Origin: Ovis canadensis
Taxonomy: Eukaryota; Chordata; Mammalia; Artiodactyla; Bovidae
Direction of reading: 5' to 3'
Length of the DNA: 64,000 bases
Assembly (NCBI RefSeq): GCF_042477335.2
Contig: NC_091245.1
Coordinates: forward strand, 113,680,501 to 113,744,500
Shown here: positions 43,955-56,191 of the stretch, one piece after another
How positions within the stretch are numbered: position 1 is the first letter of the stretch
Layout of the letters: every line of letters begins with the position of its first letter
Translations under genes and position numbers: made by a program
The notes under the pieces: model-generated
Seen by the model: the letters and a program-made list of their open reading frames with translations, nothing else
Database searches by the model: none
What the model was told of the DNA's origin: nothing

Positions 43955-45447
43955 ACCGGTGGCCAGCGCCGCCCGTCGCTGCCCCTCAGGCGCTGGCCGC
44001 CACCCGCCCGCCGCTGCTCACTGCTCGCCCGTGGGCATCTCTCTGCCCCGTTGCAGCGGGAGACGACGGGCAGGCGACCTGTAAGACAGGATCCGGGCAC
44101 GTGCAGGACCCCGGGGCGCGCCGCTCTCGGAGGGAGCCCGGGGCGACGGGACGCGGGCCCACGCGGCCCGTCCCGCGCCTTCTGCGCCGACCACGGCCGC
44201 CGCGACCCTGTCGGTGTCGCGTGAGGGCGCCGGGAGCCGACGCCGTCTGCCCGGCGCCGGGATCCCTGTCAGGTGCAGGCGCTGCGTGGTCGCTGCGGCC
44301 GCGCGCAGACGTGCCTCTCAGCGACCGCCGGGTCCCGACCCAAAGTCCCTCTGGCGGGCTGGCTTTCCGGCCGTGCCGGGGTGGGGCGTGCGAGAGCGGG
44401 CGGGGGAAGGGACGCCGGGCTCGGTCTGTGCGGGAAGCGCGAGCGCGGGAGGGCGACGCCTCCGAGCGCCTCCGCCACCGCCCCCTACCCGCCCTCCCCC
44501 CGCCATCCCATCCTTAGACCCGCGCTCAGGCCCAGGGACCCAAAGGCGTGTGAGCCTGGCTCCTGCGCTCTGGCCGACCGCGCTCCCGGGGTCCGGCTCT
44601 GACGGGGTGGTGGTGGTGAGCAGGGGCCCTTTGGCAGCGCGGCTCCTGGCTCGGGGACTGCGGGCTGAGAGGCAGGGAGCGCGCCAGGGCGGGCTTGGCT
44701 CCGGCCGGGGCAGCGGCTTCCCACGGGAACGGGCGCCGTGGCGCCGAGGTCGGGGGCGCGGGCCGGGCGCCGGGGGGTGGGCTGGACGGGCACGCAGGGC
44801 TTCCGCTCCCTCCCCAGCGGAGCACCCTTCCCGGGACGGACTCGTGCAAGGAAGGCCGGTGTGCGCTGGCCAGCAGGAAGGCTGGATGGCACGCGTCCAG
44901 GGCGGGCGGCAGGCAGGTTGCGGCCCGGCCAAGAACGCACGGCGGAGAAGGGTCGAGGGCACGCGGCAGCCCCTTGGCGGGCAAGGCGGGGGCTCGGCCG
45001 CCTCGCTGTGGCTGGGGAGCGCAGGCGGGCCGGCGGGGCGGGCGCGGAGGACGGGGTGCCGGCCTGGCGGGAGAGCTGGCGGGGGCAGCCGTGGAAGCAA
45101 GGCTGCGAGGGCGAGTAGGCCGTTCCCCGGGCAGAAGTCGGAGCGCCGGCGAAGGGAGGAGGGCTTGCCACCCGCCGCGGGGCTGCGTGCTTCGGCGCGG
45201 CCGGGGGCGGGGCGCGGCGGGGCTGTGGGAGTGGAAGTGGGAGGGTGGGCGAGTGTGGGCCAGGGGGAGGCAGGGAGGCAGGAAAAGCAGCAGCTGCAGC
45301 TGCAGCCAGCTGGCGAGGAAAGATGCGCTGAGAAGGACTGAAGGTGCCTTCTGTGGGGGTGCAGGTGGCGGCGGGAGGGCGTGTGTGGAGAAAGGCAGTG
45401 GCGCGCGGAGGACGGGTGCGTTTGTCCGGCGGGCCAAAAGGCTGGCT

Positions 45448-45530
45448 TGTCAGGAGTGGGATTCGAACCCACGCCTCCAGGGGAGACTGCGACCTGAACG
45501 CAGCGCCTTAGACCGCTCGGCCATCCTGAC
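45448..45530 (-). tRNA. tRNA-Leu-CAG: tRNA-Leu (CAG), unit 6
   Basis: Same sequence as the 3168-3250 copy; TTTT terminator at plus positions 45436-45439. Confidence 0.98.
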
Positions 45531-45624
45531 GGCGGGCCTGGCTGGGCGCGTGGCCGCTCGCCTGGCTGGGACCCGACGCGGCGCGAGCACCGGCGCCCTT
45601 GGCGGGCCGCGGGCGGCGCCACGC

Positions 45625-45656
45625 CAGGCAGGCAGGCAGGCAGGCAGGCGGGCGGG
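45625..45656. repeat. (CAGG)6(CGGG)2, unit 6
   Basis: Same length as in unit 1. Confidence 0.95.
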
Positions 45657-46085
45657 CGTCCGGAGTGGGGGTCGACGGAGCCGGCGCGCGGCGGCCGGCC
45701 GAGGCGCCTGGCTCCGCCGCCGCTCGCGCCGCGGACCCAGAGGGCCCTGGGCGGGCCGGCCCCTCCCCACCCGCGCCTGTCCTGGCCCGACGCCGGCCGG
45801 CGCGCGCCCACCGTGTCGTCGCAGCCCCGCTTGCCTTCTCGCGCCCCCTTCTCCCGGCGGAACGCCCGCGTTGGAGGCAAGAGGCGGCGCGCTGGGGAGG
45901 GTCCAGTGCCCCGGGGGTCCGGGTCCCTGTCGGGGTGGCGGGCTGCCGCTGTGACCGAGGCGGTTGGTCTGGTGCGCGGTTGGGTCGGGACCCGTGGTGG
46001 CCGGCGGCACGTGCTGGGCAAGGGGAGGCGTGGGCAGGCAGCCCGAGAGCCCGAGGGCGGCCGGGCGGCAGGACGGTCGCCGCCG

Positions 46086-46157
46086 TCCTCGTTAGTATAG
46101 TGGTGAGTATCCCCGCCTGTCACGCGGGAGACCGGGGTTCGATTCCCCGACGGGGAG
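46086..46157 (+). tRNA. tRNA-Asp-GTC: tRNA-Asp (GTC), unit 6
   Basis: Same sequence as the 3806-3877 copy; TTTTT terminator at 46169-46173. The private A at 46009 lies 77 bp upstream and leaves the gene untouched. Confidence 0.98.
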
Positions 46158-46898
46158 GCAACACACCCTTTTTGGTGGCCGCGGTCGCTCTCTGTCCTGC
46201 CGCCAGGCCCCGGAGGGCCCTTCGCCTCCTCCCGACGTCTTTGGGCGAGGCGCCAGGGCGCCGCCGACGGCGGTGCCCGGCCTAGCTCCCGGCGACCCCC
46301 TCTGCCCGTGCAGCGCTCCAGCCTGAGCCCTTTGTCGTCGGCGGGCGCACGGTCGCCACGGCGGAGCGAGGGCCTCCTTGGCGACCCCACGGCCTTGCCC
46401 GACCATAGCCGGATCTGGCGGCCGGCCGGCCGCCCGCCCACGCGCCGACCCCCAGTGGCTGCCTGAGTGGGCTCGTAGGCTCGCGACGGCCCCGCCGCGT
46501 GCAGGCAGGTGGGTCCCGTGTCCCCTTGTCGTCGTGGGAAGTGGCCTCGCTCAGCGCCCGGTGGAGTAGCGCTTTGGCCAGCTGGGTGCTGGAAGCTGCG
46601 TGCCCCGCGTTGCCCGCCGGGGGTGAGGGCGGGGAGGCGTTGGCGGGCCGCGGCGGGGAGCGAAGGGCCGGAGGGCCGCAAGGCCGCGGGGGCGCCGCCC
46701 TGGGGCGGTGCGGCCGGTGGATTCCCGGCGACCGCGTGGCGCTGGCGCGCTCGGGGCGCCGCGTGGCTGCTGGGAGCGCCGGCGGCGGCGGCGCAAGCCT
46801 CCGGCTGACGGGGCGTCGGGGCAGGGATGCGGAGGCGGCGGCGAGAGTATGCTGGGGCGAGCCCGGGGCCGGCGTCTGGCGGCCGCCCGGGCTGTGGA

Positions 46899-46970
46899 GC
46901 GTTGGTGGTATAGTGGTGAGCATAGCTGCCTTCCAAGCAGTTGACCCGGGTTCGATTCCCGGCCAACGCA
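46899..46970 (+). tRNA. tRNA-Gly-TCC: tRNA-Gly (TCC), unit 6
   Basis: Same sequence as the 4616-4687 copy; TTTT terminator at 46982-46985. The upstream spacer is 3 bp longer (TCG duplication). Confidence 0.98.
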
Positions 46971-47248
46971 GCGGGCCGACCTTTTGCTGAGTTCCAGCGC
47001 TCTCCCGGCAAGGGCGTTCGGGGGACAGAGAGGTGGGAGCAGGGAGCCAGCCCGCTGGCCGGCGGCTTTTGGCGTGTGTGCGAGAAGCCGGCGGCGCGCG
47101 CGGTGTTTTGAGGGTGCTGAAAGCAAGACGGCACGGCAGGGCAGGCGGCTGGACTTGCAAAGGCCGGGTGTGGGCAGCAAGGTGGCACGGGCGGGTGGCA
47201 TGGAGGCGCGGGGCTCACCAGGAGCAGGCGAGGGCTGAACCCCGACGC

Positions 47249-47320
47249 TCCCTGGTGGTCTAGTGGTTAGGATTCGGCGCTCTCACCGCCGCGGCCCGGG
47301 TTCGATTCCCGGTCAGGGAA
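47249..47320 (+). tRNA. tRNA-Glu-CTC: tRNA-Glu (CTC), unit 6, canonical T-stem
   Basis: The only copy in the window with the fully paired CCGGG/CCCGG T-stem, which is the sequence I recall for human tRNA-Glu-CTC. Like the others it is followed by TTTCTTCTT rather than a T4 run; the first TTTT is at 47382-47385. Confidence 0.98.
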
Positions 47321-47704
47321 GCCTTTCTTCTTCCTCTCCGCCTGCCACCTGCCCACGTCCTCGCTGGACACCCTGCCACCCTTTTCTTAGCCTACGCTTG
47401 CTCAGCGCTGCGCCAGAGGCCCCCGGGACCCTGCCCGTCCAGCCCCAGCACGATTCAGGCCACCTCCGCCGTCCCGCGGGGCAAAGGTTTTGGCCGCAGT
47501 GGCAACCTCGCGCCGCTTCCACCACGACGCGCCTGAGGCCTCCCATCCACCAGCCCCCCCCCCAACCCCACCCCCCGCCTCCCTCCCTCCTGAGGGGCTG
47601 CGGCTGCTGCCCCTGGTGGTGGCGGTGATGCTCCTGGGCTTGTGCTGGTTCTCCTGCTGTGGGTGGTGGTGAGGAGGTGGGCTTGGATAGGGCCGGCGGC
47701 GGTA

Positions 47705-47732
47705 GGGGTGGGGGTAGGGCTGGGGGTAGGGG
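47705..47732 (+). other. G-quadruplex motif, unit 6
   Basis: Identical to the unit-1 motif. Confidence 0.8.
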
Positions 47733-48171
47733 CGTGGGCTGTGGCGGTCGCCAGCTGGGGGCCAGCAGCGGCAGGGGCGGTGGCCACAGCCGAAGGTGAG
47801 CGAGGGGGATCTGCCTCTGGGAGTGGGGGCCGTGGCCACGGACCGCCTGCCTTGTCGTGTCTCTCATGCCAGCCACCTCTCTGGGCGGCTTGGCCAGTGC
47901 GTGCCAGGTCCCGGGCTGGCTGTGACTCCCGTGTGCCGCTGGCGACTCCAAGAGGGTTCTGGTCTTGAGTGGGCTCTGGGAGGCGGACCACGGCGCCCGG
48001 GAGGCATGGGTAGCAGTTCAGTCGCCCGGGGGCAGCGATGCCTGCCAGGGAGGACAACCCGACCATCGTGCTGTTTCCCTTGCCTGACCACAGCTCTCAA
48101 TCCTACTGGACTGAGGCAAGATTTACCCAGGCCTCCCTCCCCCACTCGTAACCAAAGGTGGGCACTCGGGT

Positions 48172-48172
<1 letters not shown>

Positions 48173-48202
<30 letters not shown>
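48173..48202. repeat. (CA)15 microsatellite, unit 6
   Basis: Fifteen CA dinucleotides. Confidence 0.97.
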
Positions 48203-48205
<3 letters not shown>

Positions 48206-49393
48206 CGCCCTCCAAACTGTCTATCCAGGATCCACTCCATCCCTCTCCCCACCCTGTCACCGTCTTCCCCTAGGAACTCTGCGCGAGGGTGATCCTCCAG
48301 CACAGTCTCCTCTTGGCCCCGTCTCGGCTGGTCTATCCCCAAAGGGTTTCACGTCTGTTCAAGGACTGTGTCCTTCGGAGGGGAAGTGGACGGCAGACGA
48401 AAGGCACCAACGTGCGGCGAGGGCGGCACACTCGGGTGCGATGGCACAAAGGCGAGTGCCCTGTGGGAAAGGAGCCCCCGTGGCCCGACGTGTGCTTGCC
48501 GTCGCCAAAGGAGGTTTCCTCGAGGCCCCTGCCGGGGCTGTGGGCGTCAGAGTGCATGGGGGAGAGTATCGGAGGAAGGTGCTTGGGGCCATGGCTGGTG
48601 GGCGCCCCACGTGGATCAGGGACCCGGGCAGGGCGATCGCGAGCAGAGGGCGCGGCGGCGAGCAGGGAGCTGGGAGGCAGGCCCCGGGGTGCTTGGTCGG
48701 GGCGTCTGCATGGACGGCCGGCGGGAAGGGGCGGCGTGGGGCTCTCGGGGACCTGGCCGAAAGATCGGCAGGCCACTCGAGCAGGGCCTCTACAGAAGCA
48801 TGGGCGCGGCGGCGAAGCCGTGCCAGGCACATGTGAGAGGCTGGGACGGATCTGCGGTAGGTAGGGGTGGGCGTGGGGGTTGGGCTGGGGCTGCGGAGCC
48901 AGAGGGAGGCCCGCACTGGTGAACGCCAGGGCAGGGCAGGCCAGGGCAGGACGTGTGAGGGATAGCCCGAGCTCCAGGGGGATGTTGGGTGGGGAGGTGG
49001 GGCCGAGCCTGGAGTCTGGCGGGAAAGGCAGAGGGCAGGCCGTGACAGTGACGGGGCTGTGGCGTGAGGAAGATGGCGGGTGAGCACTCCATTTGGGTCG
49101 GGTGGCGGGTGAGCGGGGGCGAGCCACACTGGTGCTCGGTGCCACAGGCTGCTCAGGCTCGGCGGCGGGCTGTGGCTCTGGGCGGAGGCTAGGACGCAGG
49201 CAAGCGAAGGACAGAAACGGAGCGCCAGCGCCAGCTGGGGGCCAGACCCGGTCCGAGATGGGTGGGCCCACCGTACCGCCCCAGAGACCAAAGTCACCAC
49301 CCATCGGGAGGGAGTGTCCAGTGTCGGGGGTGACACTGCTGGGGCCTCAGGGTGGGATGGGGCGGGGGTGGCTGGCAGCGCAGGTGGCTGTGA

Positions 49394-51455
49394 TTTCATG
49401 AGGGCCAAGGAGAGCTCCCATGTGACCGGGCACAGTCAGCCCTCCAGGGCACACGCCCGCAGAGGGCAAACCTCGGGGAGGTCTGAGGGTCCGGACACCG
49501 CCACCGCCTCGGCAGCACCGCCTGCCAGGGCCCGTACACGGAGCAAACCCCAGCGCCCAGCCACACACGGCGGGCCCAAGAAGGGGTGGCATCGATGCAG
49601 CATGGCGCCATCACTCAGGCATCAGAAACACGTCAAGAATTGCCAGTTGTCACAAGCAATGATGCAGCTGGAGACTCTTACACTCGGCGGAGAATGTCAG
49701 ACCGCGTTGGACCGAGGCATGTGGAGCATGGAAAATAATACAAAACGAAGCTATTTGCCAGGAGAAACCGACTCACGCAGAAACCCACCTTAGGGTAACG
49801 CAAGCGGAAAGGCAGCGCTGGAGGGATGACTGGGGAGCTGCAACGCACAGATACGCAGGACCCTGTCTAAAGGGAGAAGCGCCAAGGTTATCCAGTTCAA
49901 CACAGGGAATCAGCGTCAGTGCCCTGGAGTAACCTCAAGTGGAAAAGAATCTGAAACCATATATGACACTCGAGATCTGCACAAGCAAAACAGGATCACA
50001 CTGCGGTCCACCGGAAACCAGCACAATATTGGGAATCCACTGTACTTCCGCAACAACCGTGACTACGACGTCGGAGTAAGCTTTCAAAAGAAAACTAACT
50101 CAGCAGGCAATGAAGTCAGCGGAAAACAGGTGAGCTATGCCAACCCCACCCTGGGTACATATCCACGAAAGGCGCAGCTCTTCATTCGGAAAGACACATG
50201 CAACCCCCACAGTCACAGCAGCACCGTTTGCCATAGCCGAGACGTGGAGAAAACCCTAGTGCCCATCCCCAAAGGCTCAGCCACCAAGATGCAGTATCAG
50301 AGAAAGGGAGAGAATGGGATGTCACCGAGCCGTCCACAAGAGGCAGATAGTGTCACTGGCAGCAACGGCGGCTGGAGCTGCAGAATATTATCCTTGGTGA
50401 GGGAAGTCAAACAGACAAGGTCACGGATGGGTGGACTCTAAAGTGTTGTACAAATGAATCCCTGGGCCAACCAGCCACAGACTCTCAGACACAGGAAAGC
50501 CGCTTGGGGCTTCCCAAGGGCGCAGTCAGGGACCGAGGGATGATTGAGGAGCCGGGCTCAACGGATCAACCGTACCAGTACTGCGTAGGAAGGGGAGGAG
50601 GAACAAGGACACGCGGGATACCGCAGGGAATGAGATCCCATATGCTGTCATCACCGCAGTGGAAACGAGCTGAACACATGAGCCCCCCCCCCCCCACCCA
50701 CAGACAGGACTGAACCCCAACGCTGTACAGCGGAAACGCACACCAGGTTGTAGATCAACTACGCTTCCAGGACAAGTGCTACTCCGTCGAAGTCAGTCAG
50801 TCGAGGATCAGTCCAGCAATAGGAAAAAGAAGAGCTTCCATTATGATCCAGGAAAGCCAACCCTGGGCACGCGTCGGGAAAAGACGACAAATACCCCTAA
50901 TGGGGAGAGATGCAGGCATCCCCCAGGGTCACCGCAGCCCTCTGTGCCGGAGCCGAGACCCGCGGGAAACGCCCAAGTGCCCGTCGGCACGTGGCCGGCA
51001 CAAGAAGGTGAGGGATATCTGTACCGTGGAATATGACGCAGCCCTCAAGAAGGAGCCGCCATCGCCATGGGCCGCAAGGTCAGACGGACCCACAGAAGGG
51101 TCCGCTCAGTGAAGTGAGTCGCTTGGATCGGGAGAAAGCTCTGTGGACTCTTAACGACGAATACAGACGAATCTATGCGCAAAGGGGAAAGCGACCTGGA
51201 GACCCCGAAAACGTACATAGGGCTACCCAAGGGGAAAGGCAGGGAGGGACGAAGTTGAAGTCGGATCAAGAGATAGGAAAGACTGTGCTTACAGTAGAAG
51301 AGCAACAGAGCTTTCCTCTGTAGCAGGAGAAGTGTATCTGTATCTCGCCTTCACCTACACTGGAAGACCACCTGGCAAAGAACAGGGGACTGAATCACTT
51401 TGCCGGGCACCTGAGACTCACCCAGGAATGTGAATCCGTTCTACTTGTGTTCGAA
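49394..51455 (+). mobile_element. LINE-1 3'-end fossils B, C, A, unit 6/7 junction
   Basis: Same three-part arrangement as 7110-9172, but with a private altered patch at 50655-50695 in copy C (one C lost, one A to G, and C13 in place of C9-A-CCC). Confidence 0.75.
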
Positions 51456-52342
51456 GAAGCAGAAAAAGGAGCAGGCCGTGGCTTGAAGCGGGGGGTGGGG
51501 GGAGGCAGGCCAGTGGGACAGATGCAAAGGCAGGTTCCTTGGCAAGAGTGGGATTTGGAACGGCTCAGGGAGGAACGGGGCGTGGGGGGCGGGGTGTGTG
51601 GAGATGGGGGAGGCGGGGAGCTGGGGGTGGGATGGGTGCATGTGGGGGAGTAGGGGGACGGTGAGGCTGCAGGCTGAGGTGGGGGTGCTCTTGGGGCAGG
51701 GCTGATGCTGAGGTGAGGCGCGCAAGAGGGTTTCAGGGGGAAGGGGTGGTGTTTGAGGCGGTGAGGGCGTTGCTGTTGGAAACCTATTTCTGCCGAGGCC
51801 AGGCCCGAGGGCGAGGGCCGGCAGCTGGTGGACTTCTTTGGAACTCGTCCTGCAAGACGTGGTCCAGGGACCCTGCAGGCAAAAGGGAGGTATGCTTGCC
51901 AGATGTGGCAGCTCCCTTGCTCCTGGCTGTGCAAACGTAGTGTGATTGATTTCTCTCGGAGTGTGGGGAGAGTGAGGCAGGGAGCTTGGAGACGGACGTT
52001 GTGAAAGATGAAGTGTGGTGCGGGCGGCTGCCAGCGGTGGGGTATTCCTGCCAGTGCAGTCCCCGAGCCCTCGGCTGGGTCCGGGTGAGGACGCGAGCAA
52101 ACACAAGAAAGGTGCCTGGACGCACGGGCGGCTGAGCCCGCAGGGTTTGGGGCCACGAAGGCTTGGCAGCAGGGCCTTTTGTGGGTGAGGTGGGGAGGGG
52201 TCCTGGGCGTCTGTGTGGGAGAGGCAGCGGGCGGCAGGTAGCCAGCCAGCGTTTGCAGGAGCGCTGCCTCGAGCGCGTTTCAGCGGGCAGACCTAGTTGG
52301 GCTCTGGGGCCGCACCGTGGGACCAAAAGGGGACGCTGGGGC

Positions 52343-52413
52343 TGCATGGGGCGGGAATCGAACCCGGGCCTCCCGCGTGGCAGGCGAGAATTCTACCACT
52401 GAACCACCCATGC
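52343..52413 (-). tRNA. tRNA-Gly-GCC: tRNA-Gly (GCC), unit 7
   Basis: Same sequence as the 1604-1674 copy, including C65; TTTT terminator at plus positions 52325-52328. Confidence 0.95.
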
Positions 52414-53906
52414 ACCGGTGGCCAGCGCCGCCCGTCGCTGCCCCTCAGGCGCTGGCCGCCACCCGCCCGCCGCTGCTCACTGCTCGCCCGTGGGCATCTC
52501 TCTGCCCCGTTGCAGCGGGAGACGAAGGGCGGGCGACCTGTAAGACAGGATCCGGGCACGTGCAGGACCCCGGGGCGCGGCGCTCTCGGAGGGAGCCCGG
52601 GGCGACGGGACGCGGGCCCACGCGGCCCGTCCCGCGCCTTCTGCGCCGACCACGGCCGCCGCGACCCTGTCGGTGTCGCGTGAGGGCGCCGGGAGCCGAC
52701 GCCGTCTGCCCGGCGCCGGGATCCCTGTCAGGTGCAGGCGCTGCGTGGTCGCTGCGGCCGCGCGCAGACGTGCCTCTCAGCGACCGCCGGGTCCCGACCC
52801 AAAGTCCCTCTGGCGGGCTGGCTTTCCGGCCGTGCCGGGGTGGGGCGTGCGAGAGCGGGCGGGGGAAGGGACGCCGGGCTCGGTCTGTGCGGGAAGCGCG
52901 AGCGCGGGAGGGCGACGCCTCCGAGCGCCTCCGCCACCGCCCCCTACCCGCCCTCCCCCCGCCATCCCATCCTTAGACCCGCGCTCAGGCCCAGGGACCC
53001 AAAGGCGTGTGAGCCTGGCTCCTGCGCTCTGGCCGACCGCGCTCCCGGGGTCCGGCTCTGACGGGGTGGTGGTGGTGAGCAGGGGCCCTTTGGCAGCGCG
53101 GCTCCTGGCTCGGGGACTGCGGGCTGAGAGGCAGGGAGCGCGCCAGGGCGGGCTTGGCTCCGGCCGGGGCAGCGGCTTCCCACGGGAACGGGCGCCGTGG
53201 CGCCGAGGTCGGGGGCGCGGGCCGGGCGCCGGGGGGTGGGCTGGACGGGCACGCAGGGCTTCCGCTCCCTCCCCAGCGGAGCACCCTTCCCGGGACGGAC
53301 TCGTGCAAGGAAGGCCGGTGTGCGCTGGCCAGCAGGAAGGCTGGATGGCACGCGTCCAGGGCGGGCGGCAGGCAGGTTGCGGCCCGGCCAAGAACGCACG
53401 GCGGAGAAGGGTCGAGGGCACGCGGCAGCCCCTTGGCGGGCAAGGCGGGGGCTCGGCCGCCTCGCTGTGGCTGGGGAGCGCAGGCGGGCCGGCGGGGCGG
53501 GCGCGGAGGACGGGGTGCCGGCCTGGCGGGAGAGCTGGCGGGGGCAGCCGTGGAAGCAAGGCTGCGAGGGCGAGTAGGCCGTTCCCCGGGCAGAAGTCGG
53601 AGCGCCGGCGAAGGGAGGAGGGCTTGCCACCCGCCGCGGGGCTGCGTGCTTCGGCGCGGCCGGGGGCGGGGCGCGGCGGGGCTGTGGGAGTGGAAGTGGG
53701 AGGGTGGGCGAGTGTGGGCCAGGGGGAGGCAGGGAGGCAGGAAAAGCAGCAGCTGCAGCTGCAGCCAGCTGGCGAGGAAAGATGCGCTGAGAAGGACTGA
53801 AGGTGCCTTCTGTGGGGGTGCAGGTGGCGGCGGGAGGGCGTGTGTGGAGAAAGGCAGTGGCGCGCGGAGGACGGGTGCGTTTGTCCGGCGGGCCAAAAGG
53901 CTGGCT

Positions 53907-53989
53907 TGTCAGGAGTGGGATTCGAACCCACGCCTCCAGGGGAGACTGCGACCTGAACGCAGCGCCTTAGACCGCTCGGCCATCCTGAC
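53907..53989 (-). tRNA. tRNA-Leu-CAG: tRNA-Leu (CAG), unit 7
   Basis: Same sequence as the 3168-3250 copy; TTTT terminator at plus positions 53895-53898. Confidence 0.98.
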
Positions 53990-54083
53990 GGCGGGCCTGG
54001 CTGGGCGCGTGGCCGCTCGCCTGGCTGGGACCCGACGCGGCGCGAGCACCGGCGCCCTTGGCGGGCCGCGGGCGGCGCCACGC

Positions 54084-54115
54084 CAGGCAGGCAGGCAGGC
54101 AGGCAGGCGGGCGGG
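54084..54115. repeat. (CAGG)6(CGGG)2, unit 7
   Basis: Same length as in unit 1. Confidence 0.95.
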
Positions 54116-54544
54116 CGTCCGGAGTGGGGGTCGACGGAGCCGGCGCGCGGCGGCCGGCCGAGGCGCCTGGCTCCGCCGCCGCTCGCGCCGCGGACCCAGA
54201 GGGCCCTGGGCGGGCCGGCCCCTCCCCACCCGCGCCTGTCCTGGCCCGACGCCGGCCGGCGCGCGCCCACCGTGTCGTCGCAGCCCCGCTTGCCTTCTCG
54301 CGCCCCCTTCTCCCGGCGGAACGCCCGCGTTGGAGGCAAGAGGCGGCGCGCTGGGGAGGGTCCAGTGCCCCGGGGGTCCGGGTCCCTGTCGGGGTGGCGG
54401 GCTGCCGCTGTGACCGAGGCGGTTGGTCTGGTGCGCGGTTGGGTCGGGACCCGTGGTGGCCGGCGGCCCGTGCTGGGCAAGGGGAGGCGTGGGCAGGCAG
54501 CCCGAGAGCCCGAGGGCGGCCGGGCGGCAGGACGGTCGCCGCCG

Positions 54545-54616
54545 TCCTCGTTAGTATAGTGGTGAGTATCCCCGCCTGTCACGCGGGAGACCGGGGTTCG
54601 ATTCCCCGACGGGGAG
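54545..54616 (+). tRNA. tRNA-Asp-GTC: tRNA-Asp (GTC), unit 7
   Basis: Same sequence as the 3806-3877 copy; TTTTT terminator at 54628-54632. Confidence 0.98.
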
Positions 54617-55357
54617 GCAACACACCCTTTTTGGTGGCCGCGGTCGCTCTCTGTCCTGCCGCCAGGCCCCGGAGGGCCCTTCGCCTCCTCCCGACGTCTT
54701 TGGGCAAGGCGCCAGGGCGCCGCCGACGGCGGTGCCCGGCCTAGCTCCCGGCGACCCCCTCTGCCCGTGCAGCGCTCCAGCCTGAGCCCTTTGTCGTCGG
54801 CGGGCGCACGGTCGCCACGGCGGAGCGAGGGCCTCCTTGGCGACCCCACGGCCTTGCCCGACCATAGCCGGATCTGGCGGCCGGCCGGCCGCCCGCCCAC
54901 GCGCCGACCCCCAGTGGCTGCCTGAGTGGGCTCGTAGGCTCGCGACGGCCCCGCCGCGTGCAGGCAGGTGGGTCCCGTGTCCCCTTGTCGTCGTGGGAAG
55001 TGGCCTCGCTCAGCGCCCGGTGGAGTAGCGCTTTGGCCAGCTGGGTGCTGGAAGCTGCGTGCCCCGCGTTGCCCGCCGGGGGTGAGGGCGGGGAGGCGTT
55101 GGCGGGCCGCGGCGGGGAGCGAAGGGCCGGAGGGCCGCAAGGCCGCGGGGGCGCCGCCCTGGGGCGGTGCGGCCGGTGGATTCCCGGCGACCGCGTGGCG
55201 CTGGCGCGCTTGGGGCGCCGCGTGGCTGCTGGGAGCGCCGGCGGCGGCGGCGCAAGCCTCCGGCTGACGGGGCGTCGGGGCAGGGATGCGGAGGCGGCGG
55301 CGAGAGTATGCTGGGGCGAGCCCGGGGCCGGCGTCTGGCGGCCGCCCGGGCTGTGGA

Positions 55358-55429
55358 GCGTTGGTGGTATAGTGGTGAGCATAGCTGCCTTCCAAGCAGT
55401 TGACCCGGGTTCGATTCCCGGCCAACGCA
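55358..55429 (+). tRNA. tRNA-Gly-TCC: tRNA-Gly (TCC), unit 7
   Basis: Same sequence as the 4616-4687 copy; TTTT terminator at 55441-55444. Confidence 0.98.
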
Positions 55430-55707
55430 GCGGGCCGACCTTTTGCTGAGTTCCAGCGCTCTCCCGGCAAGGGCGTTCGGGGGGCAGAGAGGTGGGAGCA
55501 GGGAGCCAGCCCGCTGGCCGGCGGCTTTTGGCGTGTGTGCGAGAAGCCGGCGGCGCGCGCGGTGTTTTGAGGGTGCTGAAAGCAAGACGGCACGGCAGGG
55601 CAGGCGGCTGGACTTGCAAAGGCCGGGTGTGGGCAGCAAGGTGGCACGGGCGGGTGGCATGGAGGCGCGGGGCTCACCAGGAGCAGGCGAGGGCTGAACC
55701 CCGACGC

Positions 55708-55779
55708 TCCCTGGTGGTCTAGTGGTTAGGATTCGGCGCTCTCACCGCCGCGGCCCAGGTTCGATTCCCGGTCAGGGAA
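55708..55779 (+). tRNA. tRNA-Glu-CTC: tRNA-Glu (CTC), unit 7, A51 variant
   Basis: The T-stem 5' strand is CCAGG against CCCGG, so pair 51:63 becomes an A-C mismatch while 49:65 and 50:64 are canonical. The B box core GGTTCGATTCC is untouched, so transcription should persist; stability or factor binding could be affected. First T4 run at 55841-55844. Confidence 0.95.
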
Positions 55780-56163
55780 GCCTTTCTTCTTCCTCTCCGC
55801 CTGCCACCTGCCCACGTCCTCGCTGGACACCCTGCCACCCTTTTCTTAGCCTACGCTTGCTCAGCGCTGCGCCAGAGGCCCCCGGGACCCTGCCCGTCCA
55901 GCCCCAGCACGATTCAGGCCACCTCCGCCGTCCCGCGGGGCAAAGGTTTTGGCCGCAGTGGCAACCTCGCGCCGCTTCCACCACGACGCGCCTGAGGCCT
56001 CCCATCCACCAGCCCCCCCCCCAACCCCACCCCCCGCCTCCCTCCCTCCTGAGGGGCTGCGGCTGCTGCCCCTGGTGGTGGCGGTGATGCTCCTGGGCTT
56101 GTGCTGGTTCTCCTGCTGTGGGTGGTGGTGAGGAGGTGGGCTTGGATAGGGCCGGCGGCGGTA

Positions 56164-56191
56164 GGGGTGGGGGTAGGGCTGGGGGTAGGGG
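56164..56191 (+). other. G-quadruplex motif, unit 7
   Basis: Identical to the unit-1 motif. Confidence 0.8.

Larger units (their letters stand above)
42281..50739. repeat. Tandem tRNA macrosatellite, unit 6
   Basis: 8459 bp. The extra length is a TCG duplication near 46530 (cttgtcgtcgtggg) and one extra C in the C-run near 47555, minus one C near 50655. Private changes are A at 46009 and a changed patch at 50655-50695. It has the canonical Glu-CTC T-stem. Confidence 0.97.
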
